DNA of 64,000 nucleotides from Rhabdobacter roseus (GTDB lineage Bacteria; Bacteroidota; Bacteroidia; Cytophagales; Spirosomataceae): NCBI RefSeq assembly GCF_014202275.1, contig NZ_JACHGF010000008.1, positions 1 to 64,000 of the forward strand, read 5' to 3'. Shown piece by piece: positions 17,951 to 25,755 of this stretch (position 1 is its first letter; each line of letters starts with the position of its first letter). The notes under the pieces were generated by a model. It saw only the letters and a program-made list of their open reading frames with translations, ran no database searches and was not told where the DNA came from. The position numbers and the translations under genes were made by a program.

Positions 17951-19645
17951 CTAGCGTGAACGGCGCGCGTCTAAAAGCGCGCTACGGACTTTTTCGGCGT
18001 CGCTGAGCGGGGGGGCTTTGCGGGTATAGTACTTTCCGTTGGGTTTAAGAATGGCAAATGAAGGCGACGACAGCGGGTTGAGCCGGAACGAAAGCGCCAG
18101 GGCCTGGCTGTAGTTCAGGTAAAGGTGCACACCGCGTAGCTGGTGGCGGATGGTATATTGCTTCCACAGATCCTGAAGCGTACCGGAGTCGTCGTCGGAG
18201 AGGTGGATGTACAGAAACTCGACGTCGTTGGGTAGTTGAGCGCGCAGGGCCGGGGCAAAAGCCAGCTCGCGGCGGCTCACGTCGTCGTCGAGGCTCCACT
18301 TGATCAGGTACAGCGTTTTCCCTTTGTACAAATTCTGAATCTGCCGGAACCAGGCCGTCCCCCCGATCTCCGACTGCGCCAGCCAGATTCCCGGCTGCAC
18401 TTCTTTGGGTTCCGACCCCAGGTCGCGGCGGTTCAGGACGGTACGGATGGCCGCGCTATCTTTGGTTTCGAGCCGGAAGAGCTCGTCCAGTGAGGCCCGG
18501 AACTGCGGTTGTTGGATCTGGTCCTTGACGTGATTATACAGCAGGTTCTGGTCGTCCAGGGTAAGTAGGTGAAGCGTCGAAACGGGGTAGTAGGCCGCAA
18601 AAAAGTCGGCGGCATTGGTCCCAAACAAATCCTGACAAATGCGGTAGCTTTTTTCAAAACCCGTGATGAGGTCCATGGCCCGGCGGTTGCGCATGTAGAG
18701 CTTGCTCATGAATTCCACGCCGCTGTTTTGGGTACTTTTCTCCTCGCGGATCTGGGTTAGCTGCAGGCGCTCGGTGGCCGATAGCGGGCTTACGTACCGC
18801 AGAATCAGGCTGGCTAGTTGATCTACCGGCAGCGCACGCGCGCGGCTCGGGTTGGTAGCGCTCCATTGGCGTATCTGGCGCTCCAGGTAGTGGGAGGTGC
18901 GCGTGGCCCAGGTTACGTGCTGAAAGGTCAGTGGCGGCGCGGCCAGGCGCGCCAGGCTATCCAAGAGGCCCTGTTCGAGGTTGAGGTCATTGGACAGGGC
19001 GTGCTCGTAGAGCAACGCCAGCTGCTCGTCGTTGGCCAGGGCCTGTACCCAGCTCAGGAGGCCGGGTGCTACGTTCCCCTGGCTTTCGAGGGGTTTGAGG
19101 GCCGAAAGGCGCAGCTCGGTGCGGCGCTGCAAGTCGCGTCGGGCACCGGTGGAGCTCTGCTCCCAGAAGTACTCGAAGAAGTTGGCCCCGTACCGCTTGT
19201 CGGCCTGCATGAGCCGGGTTTCTTCCATGACGTACTGCGAGTACTGGTTGTTAGCTTCGGCCTGCACACCAGCAAAGTAAAAGAGCTTGCGGGCCTTGAA
19301 CATGGAGTCGGCGTCAAAGGAAATCTGCACCTGGCCCGGCGACGCCAGGAAGGTCGTGAATACCAGCCCGCCGTAGTCGAGGTAGATTTCTTCTTGCGAA
19401 AAAATCAGCGGCAGCGACACCCGGAAGCTGCCGTCGGCCTGTAAAGGGGCCTGTCGGGTGAGCTCCGTCTGCAGCTGGAGCAGGTTGTTGCGCGAGAAAG
19501 TAATGGCCGGGGCCGAGCGGTACAGCGGGGCCGTCAGGTTCAGGATGCGGCCGGTGATGATGACGGAGTCGGTCTGGGCGTAGCTACCGGACGAGTCAGC
19601 CAGGTACAGCAGGGAAAAAGCGAAAAAAAAGCGTTTGAATGTCAT
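17951..19645 (-). CDS. Exported thioredoxin-fold protein lacking the CxxC motif
   Basis: The 564-residue protein has a Sec signal (residues 1-23, ending SYA-Q). An N-terminal beta domain (about 25-115) resembles the leading domain of Bacteroidota TlpA-like proteins (IITGRILNLTAP). A long helical middle region follows. The last 150 residues resemble a thioredoxin fold (GKTLYLIKWSLDDDVSRREL, VEFLYIHLSDD, SPSFAILKPNGKYY). The place where TlpA has WCxPC reads SLDDDVS, so the redox cysteines are gone. It is therefore unlikely to be a disulfide reductase and may act in binding or folding. It sits just downstream of nuoC on the same strand. Confidence 0.6.
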   Translation of the reverse strand: MTFKRFFFAFSLLYLADSSGSYAQTDSVIITGRILNLTAPLYRSAPAITFSRNNLLQLQTELTRQAPLQADGSFRVSLPLIFSQEEIYLDYGGLVFTTFLASPGQVQISFDADSMFKARKLFYFAGVQAEANNQYSQYVMEETRLMQADKRYGANFFEYFWEQSSTGARRDLQRRTELRLSALKPLESQGNVAPGLLSWVQALANDEQLALLYEHALSNDLNLEQGLLDSLARLAAPPLTFQHVTWATRTSHYLERQIRQWSATNPSRARALPVDQLASLILRYVSPLSATERLQLTQIREEKSTQNSGVEFMSKLYMRNRRAMDLITGFEKSYRICQDLFGTNAADFFAAYYPVSTLHLLTLDDQNLLYNHVKDQIQQPQFRASLDELFRLETKDSAAIRTVLNRRDLGSEPKEVQPGIWLAQSEIGGTAWFRQIQNLYKGKTLYLIKWSLDDDVSRRELAFAPALRAQLPNDVEFLYIHLSDDDSGTLQDLWKQYTIRHQLRGVHLYLNYSQALALSFRLNPLSSPSFAILKPNGKYYTRKAPPLSDAEKVRSALLDARRSR

Positions 19646-19694
19646 AAGTCAGGTAGCGGGTAAAAGCCAGAAAGCGGACGAAGAAGTTGCTTGA

Positions 19695-20225
19695 TCAACC
19701 TTCGGCCGTAGGTACGTTGCGGTCTTCGTATCTGACCCGGATGCCGTGGTATACCTCTTGCACCTCGTAGTCGCGGCGCAGCGGGTGGCCTTCCCAGTCG
19801 AGTGGCAGCAGGATGCGGCGCAGGTCGGGGTGCCCCTCAAAATGGATACCCACCAGGTCGTATGCTTCGCGCTCGTGCCAGTCGGCGGTGCGCCAGATAT
19901 GGCTCACGGTAGGTACCTGGGGCAGCGGCTCGCCGGGCTGGTTGCGCAGCAGCTTTACTTTAAGCATCAGGTTGTGGCCGTAAGGAATGGAAGTCAGGTT
20001 ATAAATTACCTCCATCGTACCCAGGCCGGGGCCGTTGTCGAGGGCCGTGACACAGGCCAGGTGGTCGAAGTAGAGCCGCTCGTCGCGGTGCAGAAAAGCA
20101 CAGACATCCGCCAGGCGTTCGGTTTGGATCGAAAGCGCGGGTTGCAGCAGATTTTCCGGGGCGTCGGGCTGAATGGCTTCGCCAAACTGCCCGGCCAGTA
20201 TGGCTTGTATGTCCGTAAAATGCAT
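19695..20225 (-). CDS. nuoC: NADH-quinone oxidoreductase subunit C
   Basis: NuoC is a peripheral-arm subunit of respiratory complex I. The 176-residue protein carries the 30-kDa-subunit signature (TADWHEREAYDLVGIHFEGHP followed by LRRILLPLDWEGHPLRRDY). It is not fused to NuoD, as it is in some bacteria. It ends the visible nuoA-nuoB-nuoC run. The gene after it is not nuoD but the thioredoxin-fold protein, so the rest of complex I must be encoded elsewhere. Confidence 0.93.
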   Translation of the reverse strand: MHFTDIQAILAGQFGEAIQPDAPENLLQPALSIQTERLADVCAFLHRDERLYFDHLACVTALDNGPGLGTMEVIYNLTSIPYGHNLMLKVKLLRNQPGEPLPQVPTVSHIWRTADWHEREAYDLVGIHFEGHPDLRRILLPLDWEGHPLRRDYEVQEVYHGIRVRYEDRNVPTAEG

Positions 20226-20311
20226 ATTCGTAACTACTGATGGACTTTCCGTGGGCCTGGTGGGTACTTTATCAAACCGCCAAAGTACCTATCCTGTTTG
20301 GGAAAATAAAA

Positions 20312-20836
20312 TTATACCGCTTCGGCCGCTTTGGCCTCCATGTCGAGGAGCATCTGCGGGGCCAGCGGGTGTTCGCGCCGGATTTTCTCCTGCAAGCGCA
20401 TGAAGCCCCCAATGAGCGCCTCCGGCCGGGGCGGACAGCCCGGCACGTACACATCTACCGGTACAATGCGGTCCACGCCCTTCACCACGTGGTAGCCGTG
20501 CTCCCAGTAGGGGCCGCCACAGTTGGAGCAGCTACCCATCGAAATCACGTAGCGGGGCTCGGGCATTTGCTCGTAGAGACGGCGCAGGCGGTCGGCCATT
20601 TTGAAGGTAACGGTACCCGCTACGATCATCACGTCCGACTGCCGGGGCGAGGGCCGCGGGAAAATCCCGAAGCGTTCCAGGTCATAGTGCGAAGCGTAGG
20701 TGGCGATCATCTCGATGGCGCAGCACGCCAGCCCGAAGCCCATCGGCCAAAGCGACGACAGCCGCGCCCAGTTCAGTAAATCCTCGGCGCTGGTGAGGAT
20801 AATGCCCCCGTCGCCGGTTTTGATGCGGTCTTGCAT
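20312..20836 (-). CDS. nuoB: NADH-quinone oxidoreductase subunit B
   Basis: NuoB holds iron-sulfur cluster N2, the last electron carrier before quinone in complex I. The 174-residue protein shows the cluster ligands: the adjacent cysteines in [11 protein letters not shown], the cysteine in [13 protein letters not shown], and the one in [31 protein letters not shown] and [14 protein letters not shown] are family landmarks. It lies 86 bases upstream of nuoC and 282 bases downstream of nuoA; that large gap for complex I genes contains several GGTACT motifs. Confidence 0.95.
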   Translation of the reverse strand: MQDRIKTGDGGIILTSAEDLLNWARLSSLWPMGFGLACCAIEMIATYASHYDLERFGIFPRPSPRQSDVMIVAGTVTFKMADRLRRLYEQMPEPRYVISMGSCSNCGGPYWEHGYHVVKGVDRIVPVDVYVPGCPPRPEALIGGFMRLQEKIRREHPLAPQMLLDMEAKAAEAV

Positions 20837-21118
20837 AAGTATAGGTACCTACCCACCGAGTGGGTAGTTTTAGAAACAGCTACTAAAAAGAAAAAAACAG
20901 AGCGACTTGTCCCGGCCTTCGCTTTTGAAAAAGAGGGTAACGCCCAAAGGGATAAAGCCAAAGTACCTTTCTCCTTCTTGGGGTAATCCGTACTGAAAAC
21001 AAAAGTAGTACTTCTTTGGTGCTGATGCTAGCCGTAAGGTTGTAAGTACAAAGGATAAAGCGCGAAGGTACTTTGTATCCCGAAGGTACTTGCAGGTACC
21101 TTTTCCCAAGTACCCCGG

Positions 21119-21601
21119 CTAAGGTACTTTAACTTTAGGCGCGTACTTTTCATTGAGCTGCTCGTAGAGCGCGGGAGGTACCGGCGAGGGCGTGTGGGGT
21201 ACCTGGGGCGTGGGTCGCACCCAGTCGAGGTACCCCTTGCGCCAGGCGTAGGCCAGGCCGAGCGTGAGCATGCCCACGAAGACGAGCATTTCGGCCAGGG
21301 CAAACCAGCCCCAGCGGCCGTCGGTCTGCTCGATGAGGTCGACGTTGCCAAACACCACCGCCCACGGAAACAGAAAGATCAGCTCTACCTCAAAGAGCAC
21401 AAACACCAGCGCCACCACGTAAAACCGCACGTTGAACTGCACGTTGGCGTTGCCCAGCGGCTCCTCGCCCGACTCGTAGGTCGTGAGTTTTTCTTCGTTG
21501 GGGCGATTGGGCCGGAGCAGGCGCGAGGCCCCCAGCACAACCATGATCAGCACGATGGCCGCCAGAATAAAAAGCAGGATGATACCGAAGTCCGAGAGCA
21601 T
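21119..21601 (-). CDS. nuoA: NADH-quinone oxidoreductase subunit A with C-terminal extension
   Basis: NuoA is a small membrane subunit at the joint of the two arms of complex I. Three transmembrane helices are visible (about 5-27, 64-84, 98-116), with the conserved TTYESGEEPLGNANVQFNVRFY loop between the first two and the FEVELIFLFPWA motif in the second. The protein has 160 residues against about 120-150 in most bacteria. The extra 35 or so residues are a proline-rich hydrophilic tail (RPTPQVPHTPSPVPPALY). It is the first gene of the visible nuo run. Confidence 0.92.
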   Translation of the reverse strand: MLSDFGIILLFILAAIVLIMVVLGASRLLRPNRPNEEKLTTYESGEEPLGNANVQFNVRFYVVALVFVLFEVELIFLFPWAVVFGNVDLIEQTDGRWGWFALAEMLVFVGMLTLGLAYAWRKGYLDWVRPTPQVPHTPSPVPPALYEQLNEKYAPKVKVP

Positions 21602-21703
21602 TTTTGGAATAGAAAAAAGAGTATTTTAACGTGAACTGGGCGCTTATTGGCCGCGTAGCGGTCGAATATTTATAGGAACAGGTATACTTTAAAATAGGTT
21701 AGG

Positions 21704-21754
21704 CGTGCCTTTAGGTACGCAACGACTACCGCTGGTTCCGTACCTAAAGGCACG
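21704..21754. repeat. Perfect 16-bp inverted repeat upstream of nuoA
   Basis: CGTGCCTTTAGGTACG (21704-21719) and CGTACCTAAAGGCACG (21739-21754) are exact reverse complements around a 19-base loop. No T run follows on either side. It lies in the 250-base gap between nuoA and the DUF4177 gene and includes the GGTAC core in both arms. Confidence 0.65.
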
Positions 21755-21852
21755 AGGATGGATTCGGGTGGTCAGCTTGACTATACATAGATCGTACCTA
21801 CGGCACTTAACGGATGGTCATGAACCCAGCGCACAGTTCACTAAATGAGTAT

Positions 21853-22053
21853 TTATACCTCTTTTTCAAAGAATAAATAAATGTAAATAGCCGTCCCAAA
21901 ACTCGTTGACGTGGTTGACGTTAAGTTGTAGCCGTTAGCGGCGTATTCGTCCAGTTTCTGTTGAATTTCTTCCTTGGATTTTTTTACGATATGCTCCGAA
22001 TCCAGGGTTAGTTTGCTGTAATAAATGAGCGATTCTACTTTATAATCTTTCAT
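21853..22053 (-). CDS. Small DUF4177-like protein
   Basis: The protein has 66 residues and no signal or membrane segment. The pattern MKDYKVESLIYY, then QQKLDEYAANGYNL followed by a short beta strand (YIYLFFEKE), is that of the DUF4177 family of small alpha/beta proteins, whose core is a leu-rich helix ending in a G-(W/Y)-x-L turn. The function is unknown. It stands alone, is more AT-rich than its neighbours and starts at an ATG with no clear ribosome-binding site. Confidence 0.55.
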   Translation of the reverse strand: MKDYKVESLIYYSKLTLDSEHIVKKSKEEIQQKLDEYAANGYNLTSTTSTSFGTAIYIYLFFEKEV

Positions 22054-22161
22054 AGTTGAATCCTTTTAGTATATAGATTTAGTAAAATACAGGTGTAGTT
22101 AAATCGACTTACTCACTTTGTATTCCAGGTTTAGAAGTACCTACAAAGGTACCCATAAAAC

Positions 22162-24687
22162 TCAGTGCAGCAACTGCACCGGCCCCAGCAGGCCGGAGGG
22201 CATAGGCTCCCAGCGGGTGGCGTCGAAGGGCCGGTAGGTGATGTCCACGATATTGGCGTCGTAGAATTTCTTCCAACCGGGGTTCTGCCGGTCCACCAGC
22301 CGCATGTGGTTGGCCGAGAGGTTCGTGACCTCAATTTCGAGCACGTTGTCTTTCGCTTGTAAAGTACCCCCGTTGAGCGCCAGTTGAAAGGGCAGCGCCC
22401 AGGCCGTACCTACCTCTTTGCCGTTGAGCCGCACGTGGGCTACCTCGCGCACGTCACCCAGGTCCAGGGTGAGCGTTTTGCTTTTAAGTACCTGGGCGGG
22501 CGCGTCGAAGCGGAGCGTGTAGCGGGCCGTGCCCGAAAAGTACCCCGCCGAGTCGGAGAGGGTAGTCCAGGAGGTCAGCTGCGGCAGGCTGGTGGCGGGT
22601 AGGCTGGAGGTACCTTTCGTCGAAGCCAGCTGCCAGGTACCCGTCAGGGGGTACTTTTGGCGGGCAGCGACGGGCGCTGGGGGTAGCTTCTGATTTTTGG
22701 CCGGGCGCAAAAAGCACGACTGGCCCGGCAGCAGGTGCAAAAGTACCTCCTCGCGTCCGCCGGTGCGTCGGCTCGGTAGCAGGGTACTTTGGTCAGTGAG
22801 CGGGTCGTATTTTTCTACGGCACCCGGCAGCGCCGCCAGCGACACCCAGCCTTCGCTGAATTGGTCGGCCAGGTTGGCTACGAAGTACAGCGAGGTACCT
22901 TGGTGTTTTTTACGAATAAAGGTAAGCCCCTGCTCGGCCCAGGTTTCGGGCGGAGCCTGCTGCGAAAGTACCCGCTGCCAGTCAGCGCCGGTAGAAACAT
23001 TCTTGAACGCTTGTAATGCGTTGAGTTGTTCGGCAAAAGCCGCCTGCCGCTGCGCGTGCTGGTGGTAGCCCATGGGGTACTTGGGAAGCTCCCCGGCAAA
23101 AACGATCCGTGCCCCGGCCCGCGCCAGGCGAAGCAGCTCCGCCAGGGTACTTTCAGACAGGTAGGTAGTGGCCGGAATCAGCAGCGTTTTGTACTCGGTA
23201 GAGCCGGAGCTGAGCTGCCCGGCGGGGGTACTTTGCAGGCGTTTCAGCTGCGCGTCGGAGGCGAAGTCGAAGGCGTAGCCTTTTTGCCAGAGCTGCTCGG
23301 CCAGCTGCCCGAAGGGTAGTTGGAGCAGCCAGCGGTCTACGTGGTGTACCTCCAGCAGGTGAATGCCCGACGCAGACGGCTTGGCCCAGAGATCCTGGAT
23401 GGGGAAGTACAGCAGCACGTCGTGGTGGGGCTGGCTGTTTTGCAGCAACGTCTGGCAGCGCTCAATGTACCTGTTCAGCAGGGGTAGGTGCTCCCAGAAG
23501 TGCGAGCGCAGGCCGAAGTTGGTGGAGGCGTAAAACAGCCAGCCGGGGAAGGCCTCTTGGGCGGGCGTGTAGGTAGTGCCGTGGTAAAAAATGTGGTTGA
23601 TACCGCCCGTAAAGAGCTCATCGACCTGGGGTTTGACCTGCGACAGCGACACCTTGAAGTGGTTGGCGAGCCAGGTGGCGGTTTCGGAGCTGACCATTTT
23701 TTTGCCCGAAAAATGCGCCGCCGACGACGCAAACTTCATCGCCAGCGGGTGGGGCGTCCCGAAGCGATCTACCTCGTAGTCGGGGTCGATGCGCAGGCCG
23801 GGGATTTTGAACCGGCTCGTCCCGAACGACTCCGTTTCGGGTACGTCGGCGCTTTCGTAGAGGTCGAGTAGGTTGCCGGGGGAGCCGTGAGCCTGGTAGC
23901 GGGTCAGGAAGCCGTGTTCGCGGCTCCAGCTAGTCCAGGGATTGGCGTAGCGCTCCAGCAACAGCTCCGAGAGCGTTTGCTGGTAGTCGATGCGTACCAG
24001 GGTACTGGGTAAGGTACCTGCCGTGTCCTGAAGCAGCGACCCTACTTTTTGCAGATCGTAGCCGCGTCTTTTTTCAAATTCTTGCAAAAAATCGGTGGTC
24101 CAGTTGGCCCCGTACACTTCGTAGGAGTCGTTGTACATGGCGCGGGGGCGCAGGGTGGTTTTGGCAAAGGCTGAGTCGAAACGCGCCAGGTACTTGCGCA
24201 TGGCTTGATCCTGAAAAGGGTCCAGCACCAGCCCCACACCGCCCGGCGCGGCGCGCTTCACCTGCTGCCGGGTGGGCTCGGCCACAAATTTCCCGTCCAG
24301 GTACTTCCACTTCTGGGCGGCCATTTCCTGGGTTACGTTGGGGCCACCGAAGGGCCAGCCGGTACCGTTGGACATATCTACGCCCAGGCCGAGGCGTTTT
24401 CCCTCGCGCACGGTATGCTCCATCGCCGCCAGCCATTTTTCGCTCAAAAACGGCAAAAATTGCGACTCGTACCCTTTGGTACCATAAATGGGAATGATGT
24501 TCACGCCGCCCAAGCCCGCTTTGGCAAACTGCTCCATCTCGTGCGTGATATCTTCGGGCGTGACGGCGCTGCCCATCCACCACCAGAGGGTCCAGGGTTT
24601 GGCCGTAGAGACAGATTGGGCATGGGCGTGGAATGCGGCAAAAAAGAGAAAAATCGTAAAGAATAGGTTGAGTCGCTGCAAACGCAT
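22162..24687 (-). CDS. GH106-type glycoside hydrolase (probable alpha-L-rhamnosidase)
   Basis: The 841-residue protein starts with a Sec signal (residues 1-23, ending HAHA-Q). Near the N-terminus it has the GH106 signature TLWWWMGSAVTPEDITHEMEQFAKAGLGGVNI, followed by IPIYGTKGYE and a DMSNGTGWPFGGP segment. The central region is a long TIM-barrel-type domain. The last 120 residues form a galactose-binding-like sandwich (VLEIEVTNLSANHMRLVDR). GH106 enzymes remove alpha-L-rhamnose from plant or bacterial polysaccharides. It is likely exported to the periplasm or surface. No SusC/D pair is next to it, so its polysaccharide target is not indicated by context. Confidence 0.8.
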   Translation of the reverse strand: MRLQRLNLFFTIFLFFAAFHAHAQSVSTAKPWTLWWWMGSAVTPEDITHEMEQFAKAGLGGVNIIPIYGTKGYESQFLPFLSEKWLAAMEHTVREGKRLGLGVDMSNGTGWPFGGPNVTQEMAAQKWKYLDGKFVAEPTRQQVKRAAPGGVGLVLDPFQDQAMRKYLARFDSAFAKTTLRPRAMYNDSYEVYGANWTTDFLQEFEKRRGYDLQKVGSLLQDTAGTLPSTLVRIDYQQTLSELLLERYANPWTSWSREHGFLTRYQAHGSPGNLLDLYESADVPETESFGTSRFKIPGLRIDPDYEVDRFGTPHPLAMKFASSAAHFSGKKMVSSETATWLANHFKVSLSQVKPQVDELFTGGINHIFYHGTTYTPAQEAFPGWLFYASTNFGLRSHFWEHLPLLNRYIERCQTLLQNSQPHHDVLLYFPIQDLWAKPSASGIHLLEVHHVDRWLLQLPFGQLAEQLWQKGYAFDFASDAQLKRLQSTPAGQLSSGSTEYKTLLIPATTYLSESTLAELLRLARAGARIVFAGELPKYPMGYHQHAQRQAAFAEQLNALQAFKNVSTGADWQRVLSQQAPPETWAEQGLTFIRKKHQGTSLYFVANLADQFSEGWVSLAALPGAVEKYDPLTDQSTLLPSRRTGGREEVLLHLLPGQSCFLRPAKNQKLPPAPVAARQKYPLTGTWQLASTKGTSSLPATSLPQLTSWTTLSDSAGYFSGTARYTLRFDAPAQVLKSKTLTLDLGDVREVAHVRLNGKEVGTAWALPFQLALNGGTLQAKDNVLEIEVTNLSANHMRLVDRQNPGWKKFYDANIVDITYRPFDATRWEPMPSGLLGPVQLLH

Positions 24688-24777
24688 AATTCAAAGTACC
24701 ATTAGATTGTATACAGTAGAAGACTACCCCACGGTATTTCTACACGGACGAAGGTGGGAAAATTTTCACCAGAGAGT

Positions 24778-25560
24778 TTAGTACGTGGCCCAGAGGGGTA
24801 CTTTTTGGATAGCCTGAACGTAGGTACCCAGCGTGAGCAGCAGCAGGAAGACAAAAGTCACCACCACCCAGCCCACCCGGAAAGGTACCTTTCCGCGGCT
24901 CAGGGCCGCGCCCAGCAGCGGCAGGATTTGCAGGCCGTGCAGCCCCACAAAATGCGCCACGCGCAGGTCGCCGAAGCGGGTACTCCAGTTGAGCAGCGGC
25001 AGGCCCGCGCCGCCGTCGGGGCCACCCACGGTATGGCCCGGCTGCTGCGCCATGTACAGCCCTTCCAGGCTAGCTAGCAAGAACAAAAGCAGGCCAAGCC
25101 GTATGCCCCAAAGGTAGGCCGCCGGGAGTTGCGGAAAACGATTTTTCCAAAAACGATAGGCCAAAGTACCCACCAGGATGGTATTAAAGACGATAAAGCC
25201 TCCCATCACATTGTACAGGATCATACCCTCCAGCGACTCCTGGTGGTAGTGGGATTTTTGCCCCCGGAAAGCCTGTAAGGTAATGATCACCATTTCTACC
25301 GCCATACAAAGACAAACGAGCCACGAAAAGCGCCGCACGTAGCGCTGATTTTCCAGGTCGCCGGTGAGCCAGGCGAGGGTAAACGCGTAAATGCCAATGG
25401 ATACGAAGAATTTGAACGGTTTGACCCAGCGATTGATCCCCAGAAGCGGCTGCTCGTCAAGCCACAGAAAAGGCAGCAGGACGAGCGCTGCGGCCAGGTT
25501 CACGACGCCCAGGTAGTACAGGATGGCGTTGCGTTGCCGGAGGTTTTGGAGAAGGGACAT
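24778..25560 (-). CDS. Multi-pass membrane protein, uncharacterised
   Basis: The 260-residue protein has about seven hydrophobic segments (starting near 15, 42, 74, 112, 145, 197 and 230). Conserved-looking features lie in loops: KPFKFFVSIGIY after the first helix and a TVGGPDGGAGLPLLNWSTRFGDLRVAHFVGLHGLQ stretch with two histidines near residues 175-210. These residues suggest a metal, haem or quinone interaction but I do not recognise a characterised family. It lies between the rhamnosidase gene and the fluoride unit and is transcribed away from the latter. Confidence 0.6.
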   Translation of the reverse strand: MSLLQNLRQRNAILYYLGVVNLAAALVLLPFLWLDEQPLLGINRWVKPFKFFVSIGIYAFTLAWLTGDLENQRYVRRFSWLVCLCMAVEMVIITLQAFRGQKSHYHQESLEGMILYNVMGGFIVFNTILVGTLAYRFWKNRFPQLPAAYLWGIRLGLLLFLLASLEGLYMAQQPGHTVGGPDGGAGLPLLNWSTRFGDLRVAHFVGLHGLQILPLLGAALSRGKVPFRVGWVVVTFVFLLLLTLGTYVQAIQKVPLWATY

Positions 25561-25634
25561 GGGAGCCTAGCGGGTATAGAACAACGAATGACCAAATATA
25601 GGCAGGAAAAGTACCCCGTCAGCCTTGGGGGTAC

Positions 25635-25664
25635 TTTGGCGTTTCTGTTTTTTTAGTACTTTTG
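25635..25664 (+). promoter_or_regulatory. Promoter of the fluoride-riboswitch transcript
   Basis: TTTG at 25635-25638 and TACTTTTG at 25657-25664 match the Bacteroidota -33 and -7 (TAnnTTTG) elements with an 18-base spacer. The aptamer starts only 7 bases downstream of the -7 element. Confidence 0.6.
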
Positions 25665-25670
25665 CCACGA

Positions 25671-25727
25671 AGGCAATGGTGTCTGCCTCGAACCGTCCCG
25701 CACTGCTTGGGAATGATGGCGCCTACG
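25671..25727 (+). ncRNA. Fluoride riboswitch (crcB motif)
   Basis: The stretch opens AGGCAATGGTGTCTGCC and closes GAATGATGGCGCCTAC. These match the conserved GGCGATGGTGTTCGCC and TGATGACGCCTAC ends of the crcB fluoride aptamer, with a short CCC/GGG hairpin between. The fold forms the known pseudoknot that encloses one fluoride ion and switches on fluoride exporters. The gene that follows is a CLC-F-type antiporter, the usual target. A hairpin at 25723-25748 (CTACG/CGTAG plus TTGAC/GTCAA) reuses the aptamer's CCTAC strand and ends 7 bases before the ATG. It is a likely switching element. Confidence 0.88.
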
Positions 25728-25755
25728 CATTGACAATCGTCAACGTAGATCAGCT

